Below, one piece after another: positions 27,122-36,325 of a stretch of DNA of 64,000 nt. The stretch's first letter is position 1, and each line of letters starts with the position of its first letter. The notes under the pieces are model-generated. The model was not told the DNA's origin and made no database searches. It saw only the letters and a program-made list of their open reading frames with translations. Source of the DNA: JANQPA01 sp964628385 (GTDB taxonomy: Bacteria > Bacteroidota > Bacteroidia > Chitinophagales > Saprospiraceae); NCBI GenBank assembly GCA_964628385.1, contig CAZVOD010000010.1, positions 23,058-87,057 on the forward strand. Reading direction: 5' to 3'. The position numbers were made by a program, and so were the translations under genes.

Positions 27122-28105
27122 ATGATAATTTGGCTGGCATTTGGTGCATTAGTGGTGGTGTTCCTCGTATTGGATTTAGGGGTGTTTAATAAGAATGATC
27201 ATCAGCCGTCCGCTAAAGAAGCGACAATTTGGACGCTTGTCTGGATCGTTCTGTCCATTTGCTTTAGCGGTGCCGTTTATTACATCTACCAGGCAGGGCT
27301 AGTCAGCAATCCTGATGGGTTGAGTCCGCAATCGGCTACCGTGAAATACCTCACCGGGTACGTGATAGAAAAGTCCCTGAGTATTGATAATATATTTGTT
27401 ATTTCCATCATATTTACATACTTCCAAATTCCCGGAAAATATCAACATAGGGTGTTATTTTGGGGAATCCTGGGCGCTGTCGCATTTAGAGGTATAGTTA
27501 TCGGGGTAGGGTCAGCATTAATTCATCAATTTGCCTGGCTCAACTACGTCTTTGGCGCCTTTTTGCTTTATGCCGCCTGGAAAATGCTTAAAAGTCAAAA
27601 TAGTACCGTAAATCCCGGGAAAAATCCGGTAACGCTAGTGGTAGGGCGTTTTATACCAGTTACAAAAGACCTGGATGGTCACAATTTTTTCACCCAAAAA
27701 AATGGCGCACTAGCTGCTACACCTCTTTTTATTGCGCTGCTCGTGGTAGAATCAACAGATGTCCTTTTTGCTTTCGACAGTATCCCGGCTATTTTCGCAA
27801 TTACAGCCGATCCCTTCCTTGTTTTTACCTCTAATATCTTCGCCATCCTGGGCCTAAGGTCGCTTTATTTCGTTTTGGCAGATATGGTGGATCGGTTCCA
27901 CTATCTGAGCTATACACTGGTATTTATTTTATTTTTTGTGGGAGTGAAATTGATACTGGGGCATCTGGTAGAACTTCCTGAATGGTTGTCGCTCGGAGTT
28001 ATTCTGTTGGCCCTGGGAGTTGGAATTATCTGGTCTTTAAAGCAGCCAAAAGAAAAGGAGTCAACGGCTAAAAAAAATGTGCCGGAAGCCAGTGACGTCA
28101 AGTAA
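27122..28105 (+). CDS. TerC/Alx-family membrane protein
   Basis: This 327-residue protein has eight to nine membrane helices and the TerC signatures EKSLSIDNIFVISIIF (about residues 81-96) and VESTDVLFAFDSIPA (about 211-225), whose acidic residues bind metal. The family includes manganese exporters (Alx, MeeF/MeeY types) and proteins tied to tellurite resistance. The hydrophilic loop KFIPVTKDLDGHNFF-like region near 170-190 is typical of the longer Alx group. It is a single gene with no ter operon around it, so metal export at the inner membrane is the best guess. Confidence 0.93.
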   Translation: MIIWLAFGALVVVFLVLDLGVFNKNDHQPSAKEATIWTLVWIVLSICFSGAVYYIYQAGLVSNPDGLSPQSATVKYLTGYVIEKSLSIDNIFVISIIFTYFQIPGKYQHRVLFWGILGAVAFRGIVIGVGSALIHQFAWLNYVFGAFLLYAAWKMLKSQNSTVNPGKNPVTLVVGRFIPVTKDLDGHNFFTQKNGALAATPLFIALLVVESTDVLFAFDSIPAIFAITADPFLVFTSNIFAILGLRSLYFVLADMVDRFHYLSYTLVFILFFVGVKLILGHLVELPEWLSLGVILLALGVGIIWSLKQPKEKESTAKKNVPEASDVK

Positions 28106-28534
28106 AAAAAACGTCTTGGGTAAGTAAAAAAGTTGCAGCGAAAGGAAATAAATGAACCGCTCAGGAGCAAATCCCTACGACGATCATCCACATTGTAGGA
28201 TTCAGCCTGGCAGAAAATTTGAAGGGCATGACCACAATGAGCGATACAGGAACAGTCGTTTTGCCATTCCTTTGAAGTTTATCTTTGGGAAATAAAAAAG
28301 GAAAAGAAAGTATCTGGAAATAGCGGAAATAAAATAATTTTGATATTTAATTCATCGATTTTTAAACATAATACCATTCAATCTTATTAATTTGGTGATT
28401 ATTATGGGTAGAAATAGCTGGAAAAGCTCTAAACCTATTCTTACACTCGCAAGATCAGTCTTTTATCGACCAATCCATATGGTTTTTACCCTTTTTAGAA
28501 ATCTGGGACACACAAAGGCCTTCAATCGAAACGT
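28106..28534. other. Intergenic region before the cytochrome gene
   Basis: These 430 bases hold no supported gene. TATCTTTG at 28280-28287 is an exact -7 match, with TTTG only 16 bases upstream, so a promoter there is possible but the spacing is short. Confidence 0.35.
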
Positions 28535-29134
28535 ATGAAACGCATAAAATTTCTCATTCTTTTACTGTTCAGTAGTCTGACGATCATGTCTATAGCCATT
28601 ATGCCTACTGAGAATGCCAATGCCATAAGTCCAATAAGCAAGGAAAAGTCGTTGGAGGCATTTGATGTAATGATGCAGGTGATCACTCACCCCCGCTGTA
28701 TGAATTGCCATCCTTCGGATGATTATCCCAGGCAAGGAGAAGACAGTCATTTGCATTTATTTGGCGTCCAAAGAGGCGCTAAAGGTAAAGGCACGGCTGC
28801 TGTAAAATGTCAGACTTGCCACCAGACTGAAAATAACAACAATTCAGGTGTGCCGGGTGCTCCTGAATGGCATCTCGCCCCCTTAAGTATGGGCTGGGCC
28901 GGTTTAAGTAAAGCTGAAATAGCAAAATCCATCCTCAATACTGAAGAAAACGGCAATCGCTCACTGGAAGAGATCGTTGAACATATGACGGAAGATGAGC
29001 TGGTGCTCTGGGCTTTTGAGCCCGGTGTTAATCATGCTGGCATCGCCAGAGAAACCCCACCCGTTTCTGAGGAGGAATGGATCAGGGCGGTCAAAGAATG
29101 GGCAGAAAATGGTGCCGCTATTCCGGAAGAGTAA
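28535..29134 (+). CDS. Periplasmic c-type cytochrome-like subunit of a molybdenum hydroxylase
   Basis: The signal peptide spans residues 1-30 (ending NANA). There are two heme-attachment motifs, CMNCH near residue 55 and CQTCH near residue 88. Length and motif arrangement match the small proteins annotated as isoquinoline 1-oxidoreductase subunit that precede IorA/IorB genes. It probably takes electrons from the 2Fe-2S subunit in the periplasm. It is followed after 111 bases by the iron-sulfur and molybdopterin subunit genes. Confidence 0.82.
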   Translation: MKRIKFLILLLFSSLTIMSIAIMPTENANAISPISKEKSLEAFDVMMQVITHPRCMNCHPSDDYPRQGEDSHLHLFGVQRGAKGKGTAAVKCQTCHQTENNNNSGVPGAPEWHLAPLSMGWAGLSKAEIAKSILNTEENGNRSLEEIVEHMTEDELVLWAFEPGVNHAGIARETPPVSEEEWIRAVKEWAENGAAIPEE

Positions 29135-29245
29135 GAGATATGGTGGGTATACCACCAGACTTTTTTGAACCTAAATGAAGATTTCTAAAAGGTGGCCCCT
29201 TTCAAAGCGTAGAGCCACTAATATTTGGCTTAAAAATCAATAGTT

Positions 29246-29716
29246 ATGAAAATAAATTTCACCATAAACGGAAAGGTACAAAGTGTAGACGTTGATGAGA
29301 ATACGCCTATGCTTTGGGTGATTCGGGATGTGCTGGACTTGAGGGGAACGAAGTTTGGCTGTGGAAAGGCAGCCTGTGGAGCCTGTACCATCCACGTCGA
29401 TGGAGTGGCAGTACGTTCTTGCTCCTATGCTGCAAAGTTTGCCGAAGGAAAAGAGATCACCACTATTGAAGGTCTGTCAAAGGATGGCGAGCTCCACCCG
29501 GTACAGCAGGCCTGGGTGGAGGAAATTGTACCTCAGTGTGGCTATTGCCAACCAGGATTTATTATGGCTACAGCAGCTCTTCTGAACGAAGTTCCCAATC
29601 CGACAGATGAGGATATCGACAATAATATCATCAATGTGTGCAGATGTGCCACTTATTATCGAATGAGAAAGGCAATTCACCGTGCCGCTCAAATTAACCA
29701 AAATAACAATTCCTAA
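29246..29716 (+). CDS. iorA: (2Fe-2S) subunit of a xanthine dehydrogenase-family enzyme (IorA-like)
   Basis: This 156-residue protein carries both family clusters: the plant-type ferredoxin motif GCGKAACGACTIHVDG near residues 38-53, and the second cluster CGYCQPGF with NVCRCATY in the C-terminal half. It passes electrons from the molybdenum site to an acceptor. Three bases separate it from the large subunit gene. It has no signal peptide of its own, so it would be exported with the large subunit's Tat signal. Confidence 0.93.
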   Translation: MKINFTINGKVQSVDVDENTPMLWVIRDVLDLRGTKFGCGKAACGACTIHVDGVAVRSCSYAAKFAEGKEITTIEGLSKDGELHPVQQAWVEEIVPQCGYCQPGFIMATAALLNEVPNPTDEDIDNNIINVCRCATYYRMRKAIHRAAQINQNNNS

Positions 29717-29719
29717 TTT

Positions 29720-31876
29720 ATGAGTGCTAAAAAAGGAATATCGAGAAGAAAGTTTCTAATCAGATCCTCCATAGGGGTAGGGGTTTTGTTGGGGGCTGGC
29801 GTTGTAGGTTGCGGACCTATCCGAAGAATGGCTGCAACCCAGATTGATGAGGTTGATATACAATACAATATTGATGAGGCTCCAAATGTATGGTTCGAAG
29901 TAACTGCTGATAACCGCATCATTTTGCATTCTCCCAAAGTAGAAATGGGTCAGGGGATTTTTACTTCTTTGGCACAGATGTCTGCAGATGAGCTTGATGT
30001 CAAACTCGAAGATATTGAAGTAGTTAATGCCAGTACTTCCAGTGGCCCTATTGATCCTGTTGCTACTGGGGGTAGTAATACAGTTTCCAGCCTTTGGCAA
30101 CCGCTAAGAGAACTGGCAGCTACCATGCGTGAAATGATAAAGACAGAGGCTGCAAAGCTTATGCAGGTAGATCAGAAACAGTTGACTACCAAAGACGGTA
30201 TGGTTTTGGGCAACGGAAAGTCCATGACATACGGTGAGGTTGTTGCTCAGGTAAAAGAGTGGGACGTTCCTCAAGAAGCACCTGCATTAAAAGATCGTAG
30301 TGCTTACAAGTACATTGGCCAACCTATCCCCCGTATTGATCTGGAAGCCAAAGTAAAAGGAGATCCTATATTTGGTTATGATGTGACCATGCCTGATATG
30401 CTCTACGGCGCAGTAGTACGCCCGTCAATGGTTGATGCCAGGTTTGAGAGCGCAGAAATAGAGGAGGCACTGAAAGTTCCCGATGTGGTAAAGGTGGTTT
30501 TGGAAGATGATTTTGTCGGGGTGGTTGCCAAAACAAGAATGGGAGCAGAAAAAGGAAAAGCGGCTCTGAAAGTCAATTGGAAAATAGAAAAAGTGTGGCA
30601 TCAGGAGGATATCGAGAAAATGATAAAAGTAGGAGAGGGAAATGCAGTACAAATCCAAAAGGAAGGTAGCCCCAGGTCAAAGTTAAATGATGATAACGTA
30701 ATTCAGGCAGAATACACTTCTCCCATCGGTGCCCATGCTCATCTTGAGCCCAACGGGACAGTGGCATTCGTAGAGGGTGATAAAGCTATTATTCGGGTTT
30801 CTACTCAGGTAGTCGATTATACGAGAAAAGAAGTAGCCAAACGCCTGGGCTTGAAAAAGGAAAATGTAGATGTACAGTCAACTTACTTGGGTGGTGCATT
30901 TGGCCGTCGACTGCATACGCCAAATGCTATACAGGCGGCTGTGATGTCAAAAGCTGTAGGTAAGCCAGTACACAGCTTTTTTACGAGAAAAGAAGAGTTT
31001 CAAAATGATATGTTCCGCCCGCCCACTCATCACGTTCTGAAAGCAAAGTTAAAGGCTGACGGTCTTATCGATGCGATTGAGCATAATGTATCAAGTGGTG
31101 ATGTGGCTTTTGGTTCCACATTGCTACCGGATATTGCTATTCCGTTTCTGGGAGCTGATTTTGGTGCTTGGCGCGGAGGCCTGATACAATATACGGCTAT
31201 TCCTAACTACAGTGCGTTTTCTTGGCGCGTTAAGTTACCTTTTGCTACCAGTTGGTGGCGGAGTCTCGGGCTTTTGGCCAATAGTTTTGCTATTGAATCT
31301 TTCATGGACGAACTGGCTATCAAGGCCGGGAAAGACCCTGTACAGTTCCGTCTGGATCAAATCGCCGATGATGAACGTGGCAAAAGATTGAAAGGCGTCA
31401 TTAAAGCAGCTGCTGATAAAGCGGGTTGGGGAAAAGACCTTCCGGAAGGTCGTGCAGTCGGCTTTGCCTGTTCTACAGATGCTAACACGCCTGTGGCTCA
31501 GGTCGTAGAAGTCTCTATTAAAAATGATGAAATAAAAGTCCATAAAGTCACCTGCGCTATAGATCCCGGGATTGCCGTAAACCCCGATGGTATTCGGGCA
31601 CAGTGTGAAGGCGCCATAATCATGGGACTAAGTGCCTCCTTATTTGAGAAAATGGTCATCAAAGACGGTGCTATTGTACCCACCAATTATGGAATTTATC
31701 AGATGGCATTGATGCGACATGCACCAAAAGATATTGATGTAGTTATTTTGGAAAATGCTGATAAGCCATCAGGAGTAGGGGAGCCCCCACTGGGCCCCGT
31801 CGGTGCAGCCATTGCTAACGCTGTATTCCGTCTGACCGGAAAGCGACTCAGAGACCTGCCATTGTCTTTGGCCTAG
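29720..31876 (+). CDS. iorB: Molybdopterin-binding subunit of a xanthine dehydrogenase-family enzyme (IorB-like)
   Basis: A twin-arginine signal, SRRKFLIRSS, is followed by a hydrophobic stretch ending VVGC, a possible Tat lipobox. The rest matches single-chain molybdenum-cofactor subunits of IorB and aldehyde dehydrogenase type, with GGAFGRRLHTPN, GEPPLGPVGAAIANA carrying the active-site Glu, and RDLPL at the end. At 718 residues it has the normal length. With the cytochrome and iron-sulfur subunits it should form a periplasmic hydroxylase for an aldehyde or N-heterocycle. The substrate is unknown. No XdhC-type maturation gene is in view. Confidence 0.92.
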   Translation: MSAKKGISRRKFLIRSSIGVGVLLGAGVVGCGPIRRMAATQIDEVDIQYNIDEAPNVWFEVTADNRIILHSPKVEMGQGIFTSLAQMSADELDVKLEDIEVVNASTSSGPIDPVATGGSNTVSSLWQPLRELAATMREMIKTEAAKLMQVDQKQLTTKDGMVLGNGKSMTYGEVVAQVKEWDVPQEAPALKDRSAYKYIGQPIPRIDLEAKVKGDPIFGYDVTMPDMLYGAVVRPSMVDARFESAEIEEALKVPDVVKVVLEDDFVGVVAKTRMGAEKGKAALKVNWKIEKVWHQEDIEKMIKVGEGNAVQIQKEGSPRSKLNDDNVIQAEYTSPIGAHAHLEPNGTVAFVEGDKAIIRVSTQVVDYTRKEVAKRLGLKKENVDVQSTYLGGAFGRRLHTPNAIQAAVMSKAVGKPVHSFFTRKEEFQNDMFRPPTHHVLKAKLKADGLIDAIEHNVSSGDVAFGSTLLPDIAIPFLGADFGAWRGGLIQYTAIPNYSAFSWRVKLPFATSWWRSLGLLANSFAIESFMDELAIKAGKDPVQFRLDQIADDERGKRLKGVIKAAADKAGWGKDLPEGRAVGFACSTDANTPVAQVVEVSIKNDEIKVHKVTCAIDPGIAVNPDGIRAQCEGAIIMGLSASLFEKMVIKDGAIVPTNYGIYQMALMRHAPKDIDVVILENADKPSGVGEPPLGPVGAAIANAVFRLTGKRLRDLPLSLA

Positions 31877-31913
31877 CACAGCCGCAGGCTCTGGAGTACT
31901 CGTTCGTTTTTTT

Positions 31914-31953
31914 TTGTTGACAAATTTGGAACAGACTCCAAATTTGTCAACAA
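31914..31953 (+). terminator. Perfect 17-bp stem hairpin after the molybdenum hydroxylase operon
   Basis: TTGTTGACAAATTTGGA at 31914-31930 and its exact complement at 31937-31953 enclose a six-base loop, ACAGAC. A T-run lies on each side (upstream TTTTTTTT, downstream GTTTTT). It lies 38 bases past the IorB-like stop. A 17-bp perfect stem is longer than ordinary terminators. Confidence 0.7.
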
Positions 31954-31972
31954 AGTTTTTAAGTAGGCATGT

Positions 31973-32339
31973 CTATTTTGCAACAACTTCAACGGAAGGT
32001 AACGAATAACTATTACCCTCGCTCTCATAATGCTCTAAAATCATAGCTCTAAGCTCCCGTTCATTCATAATTGGAGAGACTTTCTCCGCTAGCTCATTCA
32101 TACTCCGATAAGAACCCTGAAGCTTGAAAGCAGATTCTGTACGATAATCATCAGACATAGCTGCTGATTCGATATAAGCTAAATTGCCCCTGAGGATGGT
32201 ATCTCTTACAATAAATAAGTAGTTTTTCCAAAACAGATAAATACCTATTAATGGCATCGGGAGCGTGTTGCAATTCAAATTCTGCTTCATCGCGACTATC
32301 TATTGCTGTAATTCTGATAAGGGTATAAATATCTTTCAT
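31973..32339 (-). pseudogene. Small unknown protein, frame-disrupted
   Basis: An upstream frame starting at ATG 32339 (MKDIYTLIRITAIDSRDEAE) and a downstream frame ending at 31973 (SDDYRTESAFKLQGSYRSMNEL) read well on either side of about 32200-32225. They look like one gene of roughly 115-120 residues broken by a frameshift. I recognise no family. The downstream part is charged and probably helical. It could also be two overlapping spurious frames. Confidence 0.4.
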
Positions 32340-32463
32340 GCTTCTACCGGCCATAACTATACAGAAGCGGCTGCCCCTCAAGTCGTAGGTTTTACTGGCA
32401 CCGTTGAATACTCCTTCATTTTTTCGCCATCACACAAGGAAATGAATTTTTGCAAAAAGGGTA

Positions 32464-32679
32464 GTGGAGAGCACCTTTAAGAGTTTAGCTGACATCGAAA
32501 GCAAAGGTGTTAGAAAATACGACAAATATTTAACAATACTTTATGACAATCTTAACGATAATGGAAATGAAATGCTTTTTGATGCTGGTGTGACTTATTT
32601 TAGGGCCAGTCTTCAGAATAAACAAATGATTGATCGACACGTATTCATGGTAAGGCGTTTACGTAGGGCAACAGGTTAA
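32464..32679 (+). CDS. Short open frame, possibly a gene fragment
   Basis: This 71-residue frame starts at GTG, has good composition, and reads as helical (SLADIESKGVRKYDKYL, MIDRHVFMVRRLRR). No match comes to mind. It lies in a region of decayed genes between the molybdenum hydroxylase operon and the DUF6268 gene, so it is probably a remnant. Confidence 0.3.
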   Translation: MESTFKSLADIESKGVRKYDKYLTILYDNLNDNGNEMLFDAGVTYFRASLQNKQMIDRHVFMVRRLRRATG

Positions 32680-32811
32680 TGGAAAAAACGTCCATAGTCA
32701 GGTAAATAATACGCAGCTCTCATAACTGCTATCTTTTACCCCCGAGAGCTTTCAAGAAATATTGTCCCCAAAATAGCGTTTTACAGTAGCGACAAAGAAA
32801 ACAACATAGTT

Positions 32812-33810
32812 ATGAAAGCAAGAATCCTGATGATATTAGGACTTTTAGGCTGCTTTATTTGCAGGCTGAAGTGCCAGGTAGGCTACGGCTTCAACGCACC
32901 CCTGCAGCAATACTGCTCTCCGGGAGTTGAGAACAAATCCAGAAGCCGTGGTTTGGATTTTTCTTATCAATATAGTGGTATCAGTCGCCTGAATGGCCTT
33001 TCCGAAAGGCTCAATTCTTATCAGGTGCGAGGAATAGAGTCGATTATCTTCAAAGTAAAAATACCTCTTCTTTTAAAAAGAGATCTCAAAATATTGGCTG
33101 GCTACAGCCACGAGCCCGAAGTAACGCAGGTGGGTACTTCATTGGGTAATGCTATGCCTTTTCTACAAAATCTCAATGGTGATTATCTAAAAAATCACGG
33201 CATGGCGCTTTATGCGATAAAATCTCTGGACGCTACAAATTATTTAGCTCTTCGCTTCAAAATGACGGCCAGCGGATCTTACAATGGCTTTTTTAGCTTC
33301 GACAAACAGTTTGTCAGTTATAGTGCTATTGGTACCTGGGGCATCAAAAGACACCGGGATCTGGAGTACGGAGTAGGCTTAAGCTTCAGTAAAAATGCGA
33401 GAAGAACTCTTGCTTTACCTTTCGTTTTTTACAACAAAAATTTCAATGATAGCTGGGGCCTGGAAGCAGCCATTCCGGTTAATATAAAGCTCAGATATAA
33501 CCTGGATGACAGAACGATCATTTTGCTGGGGTATGATCTGGATAATCGTAATTATGGAGTAAACCTGGCTACTGATCCGGATAATCATAAAAAGGTGACG
33601 CCCTATTTTATGAACCGAACTAGCGTACAGGCGGGCTTTAATATTGAGCGTCAGGTAGTGCCATGGTTGTGGCTGGATATCAAAGGGGGCTACTCTTTTA
33701 ATTTTAATACCCGCCTTCATGCCCTTGATGGTACGGAAGATATTTTTGAATACCAACCGGATAACTCTCTGTTTTTCCGTATGGGTTTTTTCCTGTCCCC
33801 TCCAAATTAG
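32812..33810 (+). CDS. DUF6268-like outer-membrane beta-barrel protein
   Basis: A signal peptide (residues 1-22) precedes 310 residues of alternating hydrophobic strands rich in Tyr, Phe and Gly, ending in FFRMGFFLSPPN. The pattern KIPLLLKRDLKILAGYSHEPE and MRTSVQAGFNIE-type strands fits the DUF6268 family of outer-membrane barrels found widely in Bacteroidota. The cargo or role is unknown. It stands alone, with a decayed region upstream and a repeat-rich region downstream. Confidence 0.75.
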   Translation: MKARILMILGLLGCFICRLKCQVGYGFNAPLQQYCSPGVENKSRSRGLDFSYQYSGISRLNGLSERLNSYQVRGIESIIFKVKIPLLLKRDLKILAGYSHEPEVTQVGTSLGNAMPFLQNLNGDYLKNHGMALYAIKSLDATNYLALRFKMTASGSYNGFFSFDKQFVSYSAIGTWGIKRHRDLEYGVGLSFSKNARRTLALPFVFYNKNFNDSWGLEAAIPVNIKLRYNLDDRTIILLGYDLDNRNYGVNLATDPDNHKKVTPYFMNRTSVQAGFNIERQVVPWLWLDIKGGYSFNFNTRLHALDGTEDIFEYQPDNSLFFRMGFFLSPPN

Positions 33811-33940
33811 AATTGTTTCGGAGAAATGCGGCAGAGCATGGGTTAGCCCTAATTTTAACCAATTGTAGTACCTGCAAAATAGCCTATTCCATTGCGATTG
33901 GATTTCATAGCTTAGTCAATATTATACACCGGCATTTAGC

Positions 33941-33981
33941 TTTAGAGATGCTATGTTAGCATCTAAATACGCTCTTAAAAC
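33941..33981. repeat. Dispersed palindromic repeat, copy 1
   Basis: The core TTTAGAGATGCTATGTTAGC and the following ATCTAAATACGCTCTTAAAA reappear inverted at 63175-63212. The centre is a small palindrome, GATGCTA/TAGCATC around three bases. The copies share roughly 35 of 38 positions. Confidence 0.6.
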
Positions 33982-34035
33982 GGCAGAAAAATTTTAAATT
34001 GGATGAATAAGTTTGTTATTTAGATTCTCTTTACC

Positions 34036-34200
34036 GAAGTTGTTTGAGAATGTGGGTTTATAGTTGAAGGCAAAGGCTTGTGCAGCAAGGCGAAGCGCTT
34101 TTTTCTTTGCGTAGCCAAAGCTACGGAAAGAAAAAAAGCTGAAGTATTTGGTGAACGATGTTTTGTCTGCAAACATGAAACGACATTTTTAAACAACTTC
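34036..34200. mobile_element. MITE-like hairpin element, family 1 copy 2
   Basis: This 165-bp element is clearly related to the copy at 13823-13986, in the same orientation, with the same TIRs (GAAGTTGTTTGAGAAT left, AAACAACTTC right). The central hairpin here has a perfect GCGTAGC / GCTACG stem that differs from copy 1 by compensating changes. It ends 57 bases before the AceK ATG and may carry transcription signals for it. Confidence 0.78.
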
Positions 34201-34257
34201 ATCTTATGAATCGCAGTTGAAAACATACTGTTGTGCCAACATTGAAATTTTATCTAT

Positions 34258-36027
34258 ATGTTTGAAAAGCTAATACCGTACGATGCTGCTTATACCATTT
34301 TAGAGTCTTATCTACAATATCACCACACCTTCAAAAGGATAACCAAAAGGGCTAAGATTCGTTTTGAACATCGCGATTGGGAAGGGATTCAGGCAGATGC
34401 CCGAAAACGACTAAGCTTGTATCGGGATTCGGTAGATGAAACTACCAGGCGGGTGAATACTTTCCTCAATGAAAAAGCTTACGATACGGATATTTGGCGG
34501 GAAATGAAAGAGATGTACTACGAAGAAGTCCTGAATTTCAATACGCGAAATATTGCTGAAACTTATTTTAACTCAGTATTTCGGCATAATCATCGTGGGC
34601 AAATTAATGTTGATGAGGATTTGATGTTCGTCCATGCCACGGGAAGTTACCGAGAGTTTAAATCTACTATTCCCATTTATCATACTTTTTTCCTTACCCC
34701 AAATATTGAGAATATTATTCGCCATATTTTTGTGTGGTTTCAGTTTGAGGCGCCCTACGAGGACCTGGACAGGGATACAAGCTATATCTCTATGGCGATC
34801 AAGGAGCAGGTTTTGAAGAATAAAAAAAGCTTCCGCAATGCACGCCTGGAAATGCTCAAGTCCGTATTTTACAGAAATAAAGGGGCTTATCTGGTGGGAA
34901 GGATTTTTATGGAGGATAAATACATACCCTTTGTCTTACCATTACTACACGGCGAAAACGGCATATACGTAGACGCTGTTCTTTTGTCTTATAACGATGT
35001 TAGTTCTATTTTTAGCTATAATCGCTCTTATTTTCTTGTCGACACAGATATTGCCAGCGAGATGGTCGACTTTTTGCTGAGCATACTTCCCACAAAAAGC
35101 CTGGGAGAGTTATACAACTCGATAGGATTTGTAAAACATGGCAAGACGGTACTATACAGGGACTTAATCCGCTACATGGATCGGTCGACTGACAATTTCG
35201 AGTTTGCGCCCGGTATAAAGGGAATGGTAATGATTGTATTTACTTTGCCGGGGTATCCTATGGTTTTTAAAGTGATTCGGGACAAATTCAAGCCGCCCAA
35301 GAAAGTTACTCAAAAGGAGGTGATGGAAAAATACGAGCTGGTATCGCGGCATGACAGAGTCGGGCGAATGGCTGATAGCCATCCCTTCCAGGGTATGACT
35401 TTTGACCTGGAGCGATTTGACCCTGCACTGTTGCAAGAATTAAAGGAGGAGGCAGCATCCAAAATAAAGATTCAGGGAGATCAGGTAGAGATAAAGTTTT
35501 TGTATGCAGAAAAGAAAATGGTTCCTTTAAATATCTATCTGGATCAGGTCAATAACATGAAAATGGCCGAGGAAGCCGTCGATGAATATGGTAAAGCGAT
35601 CAAACAGCTGGCGGCTGTCAATATTTTTCCCGGTGATATGTTGCTGAAAAACTTTGGCGTTACTCGTTTGAAAAGGGTTGTTTTTTATGATTATGATGAA
35701 ATCGGTTTTCTTACTGATTACAATTTTCGTCGAATTCCCGAGGCGAGAACCTACGAAGATGAGATGTCTTCTGAACCCTGGTATTCTGTAGGCCCTAATG
35801 ATGTCTTTCCCGAAGAGTTTACCCGCTTTTTGATTGGTAACCGCGAGGTCAGGGAGTTATTTCTCAAAAAGCACGCTGATCTTTTTGATGTCAGCTTTTG
35901 GATTAAGCGCCAACAGCAGCTCAAAAATGGAGAGATTGTCGATGTTTTTCCCTACCGCAAAGAGCTTCAATTCAAGAATATTTATTCGAATGCTGATCAG
36001 TTAGAAGATGATCTTTTCCATTTGTAG
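34258..36027 (+). CDS. aceK: Isocitrate dehydrogenase kinase/phosphatase
   Basis: This 589-residue protein matches AceK over its whole length (578 in Escherichia coli). The regulatory N-terminal half includes HATGSYREFKSTIPIYHTFFLT. The kinase-like C-terminal half has VFTLPGYPMVFKVIRDKFKPPK, the loop FPGDMLLKNFGVTR, and FYDYDEIGFL, which holds the metal-binding Asp of AceK. It phosphorylates and dephosphorylates isocitrate dehydrogenase at the glyoxylate branch point. No aceA, aceB or icd gene is in the window, so any link to them is at a distance. Confidence 0.95.
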   Translation: MFEKLIPYDAAYTILESYLQYHHTFKRITKRAKIRFEHRDWEGIQADARKRLSLYRDSVDETTRRVNTFLNEKAYDTDIWREMKEMYYEEVLNFNTRNIAETYFNSVFRHNHRGQINVDEDLMFVHATGSYREFKSTIPIYHTFFLTPNIENIIRHIFVWFQFEAPYEDLDRDTSYISMAIKEQVLKNKKSFRNARLEMLKSVFYRNKGAYLVGRIFMEDKYIPFVLPLLHGENGIYVDAVLLSYNDVSSIFSYNRSYFLVDTDIASEMVDFLLSILPTKSLGELYNSIGFVKHGKTVLYRDLIRYMDRSTDNFEFAPGIKGMVMIVFTLPGYPMVFKVIRDKFKPPKKVTQKEVMEKYELVSRHDRVGRMADSHPFQGMTFDLERFDPALLQELKEEAASKIKIQGDQVEIKFLYAEKKMVPLNIYLDQVNNMKMAEEAVDEYGKAIKQLAAVNIFPGDMLLKNFGVTRLKRVVFYDYDEIGFLTDYNFRRIPEARTYEDEMSSEPWYSVGPNDVFPEEFTRFLIGNREVRELFLKKHADLFDVSFWIKRQQQLKNGEIVDVFPYRKELQFKNIYSNADQLEDDLFHL

Positions 36028-36050
36028 CCGTTTACTTCTCCAAACAAAAA

Positions 36051-36079
36051 GAGGGATAGTGGCCCGGTTGCTATCCCTC
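36051..36079. terminator. Hairpin between aceK and the convergent Crp-type gene
   Basis: GAGGGATAG at 36051-36059 pairs with CTATCCCTC at 36071-36079. On the minus strand it is followed by TTTTTGTTTGG, so it is a good terminator for the minus-strand Crp gene and a weaker one for aceK. Confidence 0.65.
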
Positions 36080-36325
36080 CTAAAATGTAATACAACTCAA
36101 TTTTCGCAGTTCTTCAGGTCATCTTATCAGAAGCGCTGATAACCTTAAAAAATAGCAACCCTTGTATTTAGCAATTAACAACACAATAAAATTAGGGCTT
36201 CTGCCAAATAGCAAGGGTGACTGCGGTCACATATTCATTATATTTACAAATTCTTTATTTGATTTATGTTTTTCAATTAAAATAAAAATCAGTTAAAGGT
36301 GATTTGTAAGGTATTTAATTTTGTG

